Of a stretch of DNA of 64,000 nucleotides, positions 23,591 to 34,036 are shown piece by piece. The stretch is from assembly GCA_030386875.1 (NCBI GenBank), contig CM059559.1, positions 64,308,392-64,372,391 on the forward strand, read 5' to 3'. The translations under genes were made by a program, and so were the position numbers. Origin of the DNA: Morinoia aosen (taxonomy: Eukaryota > Arthropoda > Malacostraca > Amphipoda > Talitridae). The first letter of the stretch is position 1. Every line of letters begins with the position of its first letter. The notes under the pieces were generated by a model. It made no database searches, was not told the origin of the DNA, and saw only the letters and a list, made by a program, of their open reading frames with translations.

Positions 23591-24387
23591 AATAAAAATA
23601 TACATTTATGCACAGGTCCTTCTTTCTTCTTACTATTAAAATAATACCGAAAGTCACGATAGGCACTTTTAGCTTGATTTCCTACAAAAAACTTTTACAG
23701 AGCATCAAACAAAATAAAATGTTCATCAAAATTACCAAATATTTGATAGTTTGCAATCGTTTTGACACAATGTGCATAGAAAAAGCAGGGCAAGAAGGAA
23801 ATTCACAGACGATACAAGTCCGAGAAGTAGTAGGTGCTGAAGAAAAGGATAACAAAAATAGCATAACGAAATATAATTTAAAAATACTGATCAAGTATTT
23901 TAGATTAGTGAGATAAACAAACCTTAAAATTGCATCAATAGGGCACTTCAATCATTTTATTCTCCTAGCAGTGTTTCCAGCATTGCGCAAATTTGTTTTC
24001 AATACTTCACATACAATTACTTAACAACAATACCAAAGTAAATACTTAATACATTTTGTTCACAGCACATCACAGTGCTAATGGCAACAAAGGCGTTGAC
24101 TATTTGATTGGCTCTGTTCATGGGCTGAAAAAATTCCTTTATGAATTCATAATCAATAAAAAATACCACAACAGTCAAATCATAATATCGTACAATGAAG
24201 AGAAGGCTTCCTGCTTTATTCTCTTATAAATACTTAACCATCACTTTTTAATCTTTATAGGTATTATCAAAACCATACCTGACACAAGTCCGTTTAGAAT
24301 AATTCAAATTATGATAAACCAATTTTTGTTCATGGATGAAGAATCAGATGATATCAAATGCATTACAATCACACATGGTGATTTAAA
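23591..24387. other. AT-rich stretch, nothing recognised
   Basis: Overlapping frames of about 90-100 codons exist on both strands (23608-23916 and 23682-23951) but are Lys/Ile- or Phe/Leu-rich without motifs. Confidence 0.35.
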
Positions 24388-24600
24388 GAACTACAATGAG
24401 TGAATAACAAATAAGATATTTTCCTACCAAAATCCTGGAACACAATGGCTGGAATGTATAAAAATAGAATATTCTATTGTCTACGCTTTTTGAGAAGAAA
24501 ACTCTTTATTGGTATGCGTAAAAGTAGATAATTCGTCAATGAACTACACTGAGTGAATAACCAATAAGATTCTTTCCTACAAAAATCCTGGAACACAGTG
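24388..24600 (+). repeat. Direct repeat, two 60-base copies 152 bp apart
   Basis: Copy one (about 24389-24450) and copy two (about 24541-24600) share GAGTGAATAACAAATAAGAT-like sequence and AAAATCCTGGAACACA, with about five differences. The intervening sequence is not repeated, so this is a local duplication or the ends of a small insertion. Confidence 0.75.
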
Positions 24601-25160
24601 TTTTGAATTCTGTCTGACCTGGCACTAAGGTCAGAAGTCCATGATATCAGATGCTAGCATGGTATATGTAGAATGTATTAAGTGTGGGTGTTAAGCATTC
24701 ATTACTATCGTAAATTTGGCAGTATTTAGTATTTTGCAGTACATAGTTGTAGACAATTCCTCTAACAATTCAGTTTGACATTCAGTATGCAATTCTTACT
24801 ACTCTTAATGCAAGACTACAGCCAGTATTCCCAACACACGGCTTTGTCCGACTTCAGGTGACTCGGTAGCAGAATCATGCAGTTTATATTGTCTGTTGTC
24901 GAGAGCTTACACTCAGAGTTTCTCAAAGGCCCTTGTACAAGACAGCAAATATGATTTGTCGCACTTCAACAGCCTGATCTGGGTTCATTTCAGGAGACGG
25001 TAACGGTTCAAAAAAGTCTATCATTTCTGGATTGATTTCTCTAAAATTTTCACTATTGGTGTGAAATGATTCAACGATTATTTTATGATTATGTGTTTTT
25101 TGTTGTATCTGTAACTAAAATTTTTTCTATCCGTCAAAATTGGAACTTAGGGAAAGTCTG
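24601..25160. other. Unassigned stretch
   Basis: No gene was recognised. GAGACGGTAACGG at about 24993 is also found at about 20731, a 13-base match that may mark another dispersed repeat. Confidence 0.3.
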
Positions 25161-25460
25161 TCTAGGCTTACAGTTTTGAAGCTACAGAACCTGGAATTTG
25201 ATTTAAAATAGCTTATGTAGTTCTCTAACAATAAGGGCTAGTGGATTTTCAACAATTTATTATTTGAATGGTAGTGATTTTGTGAAAAAAATGACTTGCT
25301 TTTCTTGTTTTTCTTCATTTCGTGCTGTATAATTTCCAAAATAATAAATATTTCAAAAATCGAGATGCCCTTACCGATAGAGTTTGCTAAACCCTACCAA
25401 ATGATATATTTCCCATTCTTGTACACCAAAAATTGTAGAAGAAGAACCATTTTAAGGACA
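25161..25460 (-). repeat. Inverted copy of the 21.1-21.6 kb repeat family
   Basis: Bases 25295-25460 are the reverse complement of about 21455-21620, sharing GGTGTACAAGAATG and ATTATACAGCACGAAATGAA-type phrases. Bases 25161-25290 weakly resemble the same family in direct orientation (ACAGTTTTGAAGCTACAGAA), so this may be a foldback made of two units. Confidence 0.65.
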
Positions 25461-25496
25461 CCGTCCCCATATTATGAGATCATGTGTAATATTGGA

Positions 25497-25860
25497 ATTA
25501 TTGCTGCAATAGGAAGTGTAGGAGGTCAAGGACATCCTTTGGAAAAATGAGACTCGTACGTTCACTCGTTCGCCCGCTACGGGGGTTTGAAAAATGGGAA
25601 AAATGTTTGAAAAATTTCACTATTATGAAACTGATTTCTAAAATGATGAAAAATCGCTCCACCCTAGTGTGGAAGGTCTTCAAGGGTTTCAATTGTTTTT
25701 TCGGTGGCAATGGACTGAAGGTCATTATCAGCCTGACGGGAGAGAAGAAAATGGTTTATTCATCAACCATAGATATCTTCCTGCAAATGTCAGAAACTCT
25801 TTAAAAATGATGAAAGCCATAGTCTATTAGAATTACATATACATTTCGTAACAAATGAGT
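25497..25860 (-). repeat. Terminal block of a PLE-like repeat, copy 2 (inverted)
   Basis: Reverse complement of the blocks at 19890-20315. Block C is at 25497-25590 and block A at 25677-25860, the latter including the terminal motif in minus orientation. Read on the minus strand the order is A then C, opposite to copy 1. The block lies directly upstream of, and inverted to, a plus-strand PLE RT fragment. This repeats the inverted-tail arrangement seen at 5.2 kb. Confidence 0.7.
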
Positions 25861-25949
25861 AAAACACTTTGGAAATCGAATCTTTAAAAGAAATAAAACT
25901 ACAAACGATGAAATAAAATTCATATTGATGGGTATTCAGACTAGCGCGC

Positions 25950-26772
25950 ATAGTTTCGAATATATTCGAAGATCCGGTGCAGGCGGAGAAATTTTTGAAT
26001 TTCATAAATCAACGCCATAGCAACATTCAACTCACCATGGAAAAGGAGACCAATAACAAACTACCATTTCTTGATATGTGGATTCACAAGCATAATGGCA
26101 AACTTCAACTAAGTGTTTATAGGAAACCTACGTTCACTGGACTTGGTATGAATTTTCATTGTTTCTCCTCTTTTATTTACAAACTGAATGCAATTCGTAC
26201 CCTTATTTACAGAGGTTATCATTTATCATCCAATTATAATAATGGCTATAGAATTTGACTTTCTCCGTAAATTCTTTTCAGACAACTGTTATCCCATCCA
26301 TTTATTCGAGAATATCGTGAAGAAGTTTCGGTGCACTAAATTTACGTCTAATAATCCCGATCTACCTACTGTTGCGAAGAAAAAACTTTATGTCTCTTTA
26401 CCTTTCATTGGCGAGTGTTCACACGATATGCAGAAATATTTAGTCATGACTTTATCAAAATTTTATTCTCAACTAGATTTTCGCTTCAGCTTCAAAAATT
26501 CATTCAAAATTCAAAATTTTTTTCAATATAAAGATCGATTGCCTGCGGCTGTTCTCTCGAATGTCATTTATCAATATACGTGTGGAACTTGCAAGAGTTC
26601 CTATATTGGGAGTACGCGAAAGTAGTCGAAAATTCGTTTCTGGCAACATTTAGGCCGTTCTTTCAGAACAAATAATCCACTTCAAACTCCACCTCAGTCT
26701 GCCCCCAGGACCCATTGTGATCAGACCAATCATAGTTTCTCCAGTGCTGATTTCAAAATTATAGATACTGAT
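25950..26772 (+). mobile_element. Penelope-like element fragment, RT end and GIY-YIG
   Basis: It begins just after the RT catalytic motif with SNIFEDPVQAEKFLNFIN, followed by NNKLPFLDMW and VYRKPTFTGLGMNF. The thumb region continues, and the GIY-YIG domain starts with VIYQYTCGTCKSSYIGST at about 26563-26616. Later landmarks are FWQHLGRSFRT and THCDQTNHSF. It stops short at about 26772 (FKIIDTD), before the DLRILES block. It is truncated at both ends and broken in at least two places. Its 3' edge meets an oppositely oriented PLE. Confidence 0.85.
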
Positions 26773-26865
26773 TTATTTCTAGGGAAACGTAATTTACATA
26801 AAAACAGAATTATCAAGGAAGGTAAAAACATCTTTCAAGAAGTCATCTTTGTTTAAAAAATAAAG

Positions 26866-27240
26866 CTTTCGAGTACTACTACACTCATCATCAGTATCTG
26901 AAACGGAAAAGAAAAATAAATTTGACATCAGGAATTATAAGAGCAACACATGTTAGTGAACAAAACTTAATTAAGAACTTGAAGAGGAACAGATGAAACA
27001 GTTGCGTTTAATGTTGGTTTGATCTGATGAATAAGGATGGTTTCTAATTATCTTATATCTTGTCTACTACTGTGCCCTATAATTTCAAAGTTATTTTGAT
27101 TGATTGGGTGACCAGCTAAATGTGCATGATCTCTGATACTACTTTGTAATGTTTGGTTGATAGCTCTACCAGTACGTACGGACATGCCCTTATGCTCTGC
27201 AATGCGCGTTACTAAGTGGCGAGTGGTCTCTCCACAACCC
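26866..27240 (-). mobile_element. Penelope-like element fragment, GIY-YIG end and 3' UTR, minus strand
   Basis: The minus-strand translation contains TRHLVTRIAEHKGMSVRTGR, SSIRDHAHLAGHPI, NNFEIIGHSSRQDIR and then IHQIKPTLN, in GIY-YIG order. The 3' UTR follows toward lower coordinates and ends in CTGATGATGAGTG...TACTCGAAAG (26866-26894). GAGT/ACTC can pair between the CTGATGA and GAAA parts, the best hammerhead-like fit in the window. It lies tail-to-tail with the PLE ending at 26772 and belongs to a different PLE family. It is broken at least once. Confidence 0.8.
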
Positions 27241-27575
27241 TACATACAAGGTCACGTGGAAGCCACATGGTTACGACATGGATTGTCCATGTTTGCCATA
27301 TGGGTTCTATCTGCCCATGTTATGTGGAAACCACATGGACTTTTGGAAAGTAGCCCCACCTGGTACCCACATGGTTAGGACACTTGTCGAGGATGTGGGT
27401 TCTACATGGAAACCACATGGTTACGACATGGATTGTAGATGTTTGACATATGGGTTCTATATGCCCATGCTATGTGAAAACCACATGGACTTAAGGAAAG
27501 TGGCCCCACCTGGTACCCACATGGTTAGGACACGTGTCGAGGATGTGGGTTCTACATGGACACCATATGCCTCAT
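27241..27575 (+). repeat. 150-bp satellite-like dimer rich in CCACATGG
   Basis: Two full units start at 27261 and 27411, exactly 150 bases apart, with about ten differences. Within each unit ACATGG, CCACATGG and the reverse CCATGT recur many times, so the unit itself grew from a shorter motif. The frames open through it reflect period divisible by three and are not evidence for a protein. The array abuts the truncated minus-strand PLE. Confidence 0.85.
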
Positions 27576-28309
27576 GGTTATCCCTCGCTTCTGCCAGCTA
27601 AGATCCATTTGGTAATTACGCGTGGGTTCCATCTATGAATCAAGCAGACTTACCATGAATTCTACTGACGTGTATTATACACCGTTTCCATGTGGTTATC
27701 AAAGTTAGTTGATCGCTTCGGTGTGACGGTGCCCCTGCATTGTCATGTCTTGTAGGAGATTACCTGTTTGCAATCAAACGTGTAGAACACGTCCCCCCAA
27801 AATGCCATTCTCCTCCCTCACTAATCTTTGATTCCATATATGGTTATTTTATGAACACTCATGCAAATGTTTCGCGACTTGCTTTGCAGTAATTCATCAG
27901 CCGGGACAGTAATTAGTGGCGAAAGGAATGGCATCTCAGTATTCATAGGGTTTCATGGCAGCTTCCACCACTCTTTGTAGCGTGTTTTAGTGACATATAT
28001 ACAAGTATTATACTAATATTTATGTCACAAGGCTGTTAATTCACAAAGGCGCACATGCATTGTGAATGAAATATCAACCGACGATCTCGGAGCAACTTGA
28101 AAATTGCGATATTTCTTCCCGAGTGAAGAAAGTAGGGTTAACAGCCAGGCTAAGATGCAGTGAATAATTCCATTATTCAAACATTTCAAATTTTCTTTGT
28201 ACTCATTGACTTGTAATAAGATAAGTTCAAAAATTGAATGCTTCCGCAAATAAGGCTTTCAAAGAAGAACAAAGACTATGAACCCTCCATGGCATAACTT
28301 ACACCACGC
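27576..28309. other. Unassigned stretch
   Basis: No gene, RNA or repeat was recognised. The phrase CCATGTGGTTATC near 27690 echoes the satellite upstream. Confidence 0.35.
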
Positions 28310-29118
28310 TATACCTGGTGTCCCATGAAAATGTCCCCGACTTTTCGATTGATTATATCTCCGCAATAAATAAGCATATTTGAAATGTCTTTTTTCACAG
28401 TGTTGCAAGTTTCGTTTCTTTTTCGAATAATTTAAGTTTTTGAAAATCGTTTAAAACCACTTAACAGTGATCGATTTACTAAAAGAGGTAGAAAAACTAA
28501 TTGTTCAAATGAAAGTTTTAAAAACAACACTGGTGATCTTCTTCATTTCTGAATACCTACTGTTAAGAATAATTTCACAATGATGTATCCTACACACCGC
28601 CAAGTCTTTAAACCCTTTGAGAGGTTTTTTACTTTCTTATTTCATCATTTGAAGTATGAAGACACTCAAAATGCAGCTCACTAACGATCAAAGAATTATC
28701 ATCGTATTGGAATGAATATGAAACAACGAAAAGCGGTGAAAAAGTAAGAGCATTTAATTTTCTTCCAAATTTTCTAACAGTGAGAAACACAGTCTTCTTA
28801 TATGACGAGTTCCTTTCCGGGAATGTTTCATTAAACGGTTTTTAAACTTTTTTATAGATTTCCATTGCTTCGTATTCCAATACGATTAAAATTCATTGAT
28901 AGTTAGTTAGCTGCATTTTATGTGTCTTCAAATGATGAAATAAGAAAGTAAATAACCTCTCTGAGGGTTTAAAGACTTGGCGGTATGTAGGATGCATCAT
29001 TGTAAAATTATTATTAACAGTAGGTATTGGGAAATGAAGAAGATCACCAGTGTTGTTTTTAAAACTTTCCTTTGAACAATTAGTTTTTCTACCTCTTTTA
29101 GTAAATCGATCACTGTTA

Positions 29119-29835
29119 GTGTAGTGACATACTAAGCGTTAAAACGCGCTTCCGCGCAAAGCTGCGGTAGCCGCAAATCCACCAGCACGTGTTATCTTAC
29201 CAGGCCTGACATACTAGAGAAACCGCGGCGCGGAAAACGTGCGCGGTATTTTTTCTACCGCACGTGTCAGCGGAAGGAGATTTACCGCGGCGCGGTTTTG
29301 AGCAGTCAACACAGAAAGTAATGACTAGTGACACGTTAGCCGCTCACAGCGCTGCAGTAAACGCAATTCATTTCTAGTTTCCCATGGAATATCAGGAAGA
29401 TATCCATATATTTTCATCAAATATTATTTATTATTATTATTTTATCTATTATCTATTATTATTTCTGATTCGTAATAGCAATTATTATTTCATTTCATTG
29501 ATTATTTCATCATTTTTCAATTATCACTGTGCTCTCTAATATTTCCATAAAAACGAGGAAACTTGTCTCAGCCACGTTGTATGGGTGCACGAAATATCTC
29601 CGTACACGAGGCATATCCAATAATCCTTCGCTCTCAGCAGCGCACACAATGGCAACATTTATGAAATGCGAAACCTCCATTCTGTTCAGAGTTCCAAACA
29701 GCACTGTACGAAAAAACGCGCGACAACCTTCACGGTTTGCGCGCCAATGTGTCATCTACCTACAAATGCGTTTTTACCGCGCGCGGTAGCGGTAACAGTT
29801 TCCCGCTGCCGCAACCGCATAGTATGTCATAACAC
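29119..29835. mobile_element. PIF/Harbinger derivative nested in the foldback
   Basis: Target duplication TTA (29116-29118 and 29836-29838) inside the foldback's arm, as expected for Harbinger (TWA). Inverted termini are GTGTAGTGACATACTAAGCG on the left and, read on the other strand, GTGTTATGACATACTATGCG on the right. Subterminal DNA is rich in CGCGG. A transposase N-terminal fragment is encoded on the minus strand. The element is an internal-deletion derivative that cannot move itself. Confidence 0.85.
29510..29755 (-). pseudogene. N-terminal fragment of a Harbinger-type transposase
   Basis: An open frame of 81 codons whose second half, MPRVRRYFVHPYNVAE, matches the start of HARBI1-like transposases (R-R-x-W/F-V-H/R-P). 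It is preceded by an acidic, hydrophobic leader with MEVSHFINVAIVCAAESEGL. The DDE catalytic domain is absent because the element is deleted after this point. The 5' limit of real coding is probably the Met of MEVSHF rather than the first Met. A frame on the opposite strand (29529-29789) is a shadow. Confidence 0.6.
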
Positions 29836-29991
29836 TTAAGTGTTCATTAAACTATTTTTAAAAACGTAAATTATTCGAAAAAGAAACTAAATTTGCTACA
29901 CTGTGAAAAAAAGACATTTCATATATGTTAGTTTATTGCGGAGATATTATCAATCGACAAGTCGGGGACATTTTGGGGGACACCGAGTTTA

Positions 29992-30958
29992 GGTGTTCGT
30001 GGTAAAAGCACGTTCATAAATTTTTTCCAGGGGAGATATCCACCACATTAATTTTGAATGGAAAAACCTGACTTTCAGCAAGGAATTTTTTGTTTAATTA
30101 TGCAATGATTTCTAGAAAAAATTAAAGTCCACTAATACTAGGGCAGGGAATATAAATATTCAAACTCCAAAAATCATGATGACAGATGAATTGTTCAGTT
30201 ATGAATTGTAACATTTTTACTAAAGCAAATCAGAATTTCAGAATGAAAAAATATGGCTCTCTAATAGGCTCTATTCGGAAACATTTAAAAAGTTTAGAAA
30301 GGTATTTTGCTCTGTTTGGGAGCATTTCATAAAGCTTAGAAAGTTATTCTGTTCTGTACGGGAGCATCTTAAAAAGTTTAAAAAATACACATTTTTTCAT
30401 CGACAAAAAAAAAAAGAGTTGTAATGTATGATCAACTTTCACTTCATCCATTATTCATCTACTAAATCTGCATGAGGCTTAAAAAATTAGATATCGCATT
30501 TTGTTTGAGACAAAATTATTGTAAATTTAAGCTTAGTCAATGGAATTTTTAAAATCAGTATCATAGGTTAGATATCCATCTTAATCTGTTTACATAATAA
30601 ATTCTCAGATCGAAACATTCTGTTATCAGGGTGCTAATATTAATTTCTTTCTCTCCTAAAACATTTTTGTTTATATGAATTAGAGTTAATAATTCTAAAA
30701 ATATCAAAAAGGAATTAAAACGGTTAGGCATTAATTAAGCCTCTTTTTACCACGTTTTTTCCACTTATAAAAAGTTTCAACAGAAAGGTATATTCTTGAC
30801 AAGAGAAGTCTGGTGCTAACAAAAACAGTTATGACCAACTGCTGAAGGGGAATAAACCACACTGCTAAAGATAATTCATTGGAATAAATTGTAGCGACAT
30901 AAAGGTAGAAAGTCGCTAGAGGCGACGGCCCTCACGGGACACGCCGCACTGCAGAGTA
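29992..30958. other. AT-rich stretch, nothing recognised
   Basis: No gene was recognised. TTTAGAAAGGTATTTTGCTC and TTAGAAAGTTATTCTGTTC with GGGAGCAT (30291-30380) form a short imperfect tandem of about 60 bases. Confidence 0.35.
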
Positions 30959-31875
30959 AAGCTCATTTTACACCAGCGATGTTTAGCGACGATGTGGAGC
31001 GACGGTGAACTTGCTACAGCCCCTCCCACGAGAGGATTGAGCGTCAGGGCACACCGGCTTGCTTTTACACTGCTGCTCAATAAGACGCTCCTTCCCCAGA
31101 GACAGCAATCGTCAGTATTGCTCATGCAATACTGACAGAATAATTTGCGGAAGTAAAACGCTAATATTCTAAAAACTTTATTACTACCTAATTACCTTCA
31201 AAAAACACTGGAAATGGAAAGAAAAAATAAGAACCAGTGAATAATTTGTAGGTGTACTTTTTTCTACTTTTTCCTTTAATATGAATAATCTTCTAATGAC
31301 ACCTGCAGAATGTTTTCCGTCTACTTGAAGTACTTTTCCTGCGAGAAATGTGCAATGCACAATTTTAATAACACTGTAATTAATTTTACGTTTACATACA
31401 CTGCGTATATTTCTTCGATTTTTTTGAATAGAGAGAGCTGTTCCTTATCTTAGTCTTTCAGTGTTTGAATTTTCATTTTAACCATTACAATATCATAATT
31501 TGGAAAGTGAGATGTTTTACTTTTATGAGCATCTTCTCTGGACACTCTGTTTTTATACTCTGGGAGCTTAACGTTCCATAAACGTGCAAATTCTTTATAT
31601 TTTTATCGATAGGAGTTTTAATTTCTTCCTTGCTCCAAAATATGTAAGCCATGAGTGCTTGTGCTCTCTACAGTCTCAAGTGCAATTGAACGCTGTTGAC
31701 TGGCAGTGCACACCGCCAATATTTAGCATGCTGAATGTTGCGTGGCAATTAGGTTCCTTACCGTGAGCGTGGCAATAAAGTTCATTTTGCATTGCTGTGG
31801 GCGGAGCTTATTTGACTGGCGGGATGGAGCGACGGTGTGGAGCGCGAAGAAACCGTCAATGTAAAAGGTCCTTAA
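30959..31875. mobile_element. Possible GC-richer DNA transposon remnant
   Basis: GC-rich for this window, with GTGGAGCGACGGTG at about 30995 and GGAGCGACGGTGTGGAGCG at about 31826. TTTTACAC phrases near 30970 and 31071 face ATGTAAAAGG near 31862, which is the look of inverted termini starting CTTTTACA. No target duplication was established, and the ends are uncertain. Confidence 0.3.
31111..31136. other. Perfect 11-bp hairpin
   Basis: GTCAGTATTGC (31111-31121), loop TCAT, GCAATACTGAC (31126-31136). It is followed by AGAATAATTT, not a T run, so it does not look like a terminator. It may be part of the surrounding transposon-like patch. Confidence 0.7.
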
Positions 31876-31992
31876 AGATTCCTCCTCTGACACGCTCTGA
31901 AGTGAGTTCGGACCTGACTGGCTAAGCACCAGTGCTTGCCCACCCGCGTATTCCGTTGCGACTTTGTCATGAAAAGTGGAAAACCAGGGAAA

Positions 31993-32175
31993 CTATCAAT
32001 AGCGAAATAAGAAAAAAACTCGTGAAATAAGGAAGTAAGCTATCAATTGGGAAAGTCAGGTAATAAACTATCTATTGGGAAAGTAAGAAATAAACTATCA
32101 ATTGGGAAATTAAAAAATAAACTATCAAATAGCGAATACAGAAAGTAAACTATCACTTGTGAAATAAAAGAACGA
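31993..32175 (+). repeat. Minisatellite, 27-28 bp period
   Basis: CTATCAATTGGGAAAGTAAG-type units start at about 32040, 32068, 32095, 32122 and 32150, with a more diverged unit from 31993. Each unit ends in ATAAA or GTAAA. Confidence 0.85.
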
Positions 32176-32320
32176 AATACTATTCCAGATATTTCTCACA
32201 GATGAAAAGTCCAGCTCCATTAATTTAAACTGAGCTCTCGAGAAGCGAGCAAAGTGATAGGCGGAACGGTCAAAAAAAGTGCGGGCGGACTACTGAAAAA
32301 TCCTTGCCCCGCGTCTGCCA

Positions 32321-32677
32321 ATGCGCTTGCGCGATGATCCCGTTAGAGGGTACGTGTTCTCCAGGTGCTCACCGGTTTCCTCCCCCAAGCAATGTGAAAA
32401 GTGGTCACGCATCATTAGACTCACTAATTCAAAACCGAATAAAAGGAACATAGGTTGTGCATCTGAAAAATCCGCAAACCCGGTGAAGAGAAGTGCCGTG
32501 GTTGGATGCTGGGGTCAGACTCCCAATCCAAAGCCGCTGACTGAAGAGGTTGTGTTTGGAGGTTGCATTCAGAGGCTTCGGACAAAAATAAGACGGCAGA
32601 AAAGGCCAGGCAAAAGTCCCCACAAAATGCCTAAAATCCGTCCCGCACTGTCAGGTACCAAGGATGACACAAATTAG
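32321..32677 (+). CDS. Unrecognised open frame, 118 codons, in a GC-richer patch
   Basis: The predicted protein is basic, Pro- and Lys-rich, with RRQKRPGKSPHKMPKIRPAL near the end. Codons and composition differ from the AT-rich flanks, which raises the chance of a real exon or transposon protein. There is no known domain, no clear splice sites, and a 64-codon frame on the other strand. The segment begins around 32225, soon after the minisatellite. Confidence 0.22.
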   Translation: MRLRDDPVRGYVFSRCSPVSSPKQCEKWSRIIRLTNSKPNKRNIGCASEKSANPVKRSAVVGCWGQTPNPKPLTEEVVFGGCIQRLRTKIRRQKRPGKSPHKMPKIRPALSGTKDDTN

Positions 32678-34034
32678 TTGAAAACTACGCCATTTTCATC
32701 AGGTACTGGAATTGCATTTTTCTAGCTTTGACTAAAAGTTTTTTCAACCAACTGTTCGTTATTTCCGGCGTTTCTATTATAGCTAATTCATTAAGATGAA
32801 ACAGCTTTTTTACAGAGCCTGTAAATGGTTTGGTATGTTCATTTTTCCATTCATTTCTTTCATTCTTTGGTATGTTCATAATTAATCATTCAACGGCGCT
32901 CTAATTGGTAATACGAATGCTAATTATCGTTCTTAATAGTTTGATTTCATGCAGTGACCTATTCAAGCTTAATAGTTGGTCTGTTTTTGTCATCTTGAAT
33001 TCGTGATGAAGCGTGCCTCTTGAATTTTTCGTCTCTGCAACAAAAAGGGAAAATCATTTCATTCAGTACACAGAAAGTAAAATGAACATTTCGATATTTA
33101 TATCTAAACCTAAAACATTTATCACTTTGTATGACAATCTGCTTTTTCAATATATTATTGCATTTTTATTAATGTCGTTCAGTTAAAAGAACATTGCTAC
33201 TACACATGTGGACGGGTGAAAAGGTTTGAAATTACACATAAATCTCCTGTGAATCAACCCTTTATCTACTATATCTAAAAAAAAAATTAGGGAGAAATTT
33301 TCAGGGTTGAAAGCTAGCAATACCCTACAATATCAGTAAAAACCCCAGGGTGGGTCTTTTCCATTCAAGCTACATCGTCATTTTACAGAAAATAGTTTTT
33401 TATATATGCTTAACGAGATAAATTTTCAAATTAAAAAGTAAGTTTTTATTGTGAAAATCATTAATGAAGTTATACACATATTTCAGTTAAACAAATGAAC
33501 GTCTGAAACACTTAGTTAAGTTAAATAAAAACGTTTTTAAATGTAACATACGGGGTATGTGACTTGAATGTAACAAAAAAAAACAATTGCAAATTGATCG
33601 GGTAATGCTTTTACGATGTCTACAAATATATTTGCATGAGTGCACGTGATTTGCCTTATAATTTTTCATTTTCTTTGAAATACTTCCCTGCTATGTCAAT
33701 AACATTCAAAGGCTGTTAGTACTCTAAAAGGGTAATACTAACTATCTTGGCACTGGAGTTACTGTCAGTAGACAAAAAGTTAGACAACTCTTTTCTCTGT
33801 GTGTAGCCTTAGCGAGTGTGTTGGCCGTCTGTTGCTCTGGACCTGGTTCCAATGGAACTGATGAAACTCCGTCATTAGCTCACTCTATAAAGTATTTAAA
33901 ATTACTTCAGCATTCAAGTATCTTTGGACTATCAAATCATTCCAGTTATGCGCATATAAAAAACATTTATTCTTTTTAATCCAGGTAAGGAAAGCAGCTT
34001 GTTCGTTGCATGAAAATGATTGACTTGCATCAGG
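32678..34034. other. AT-rich stretch, nothing recognised
   Basis: Only short frames without motifs. No repeats were noticed by eye. Confidence 0.35.
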
Positions 34035-34036
34035 TA

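Larger units (their letters stand above)
28314..29987. mobile_element. Foldback DNA transposon, split by a nested insertion
   Basis: The ends are inverted: CCTGGTGTCCC at 28314 and, on the other strand, CTCGGTGTCCC from 29987, with matching arms of several hundred bases. Without the nested 717-bp element and one copy of its 3-bp target duplication it is about 950 bp and almost entirely palindromic. Flanks are TATA (28310-28313) and TTTA (29988-29991). A relative with intact TATA flanks lies at 48342-49133. No transposase was seen. The TA-type target and the GGGTGTCCC ends suggest a Tc1/mariner-type non-autonomous element. Confidence 0.8.

Noticed and set aside
27157-27601. Frames through the 150-bp dimer as coding sequence
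   Set aside because: A period divisible by three keeps frames open. The peptide is just the satellite translated.
29529-29789. 86-codon plus frame in the Harbinger derivative
   Set aside because: The opposite strand carries the recognisable transposase N-terminus, and the plus frame is its shadow.
31111-31136. Hairpin as a transcription terminator
   Set aside because: No T run follows, and the DNA appears eukaryotic, where such terminators are not used by Pol II.
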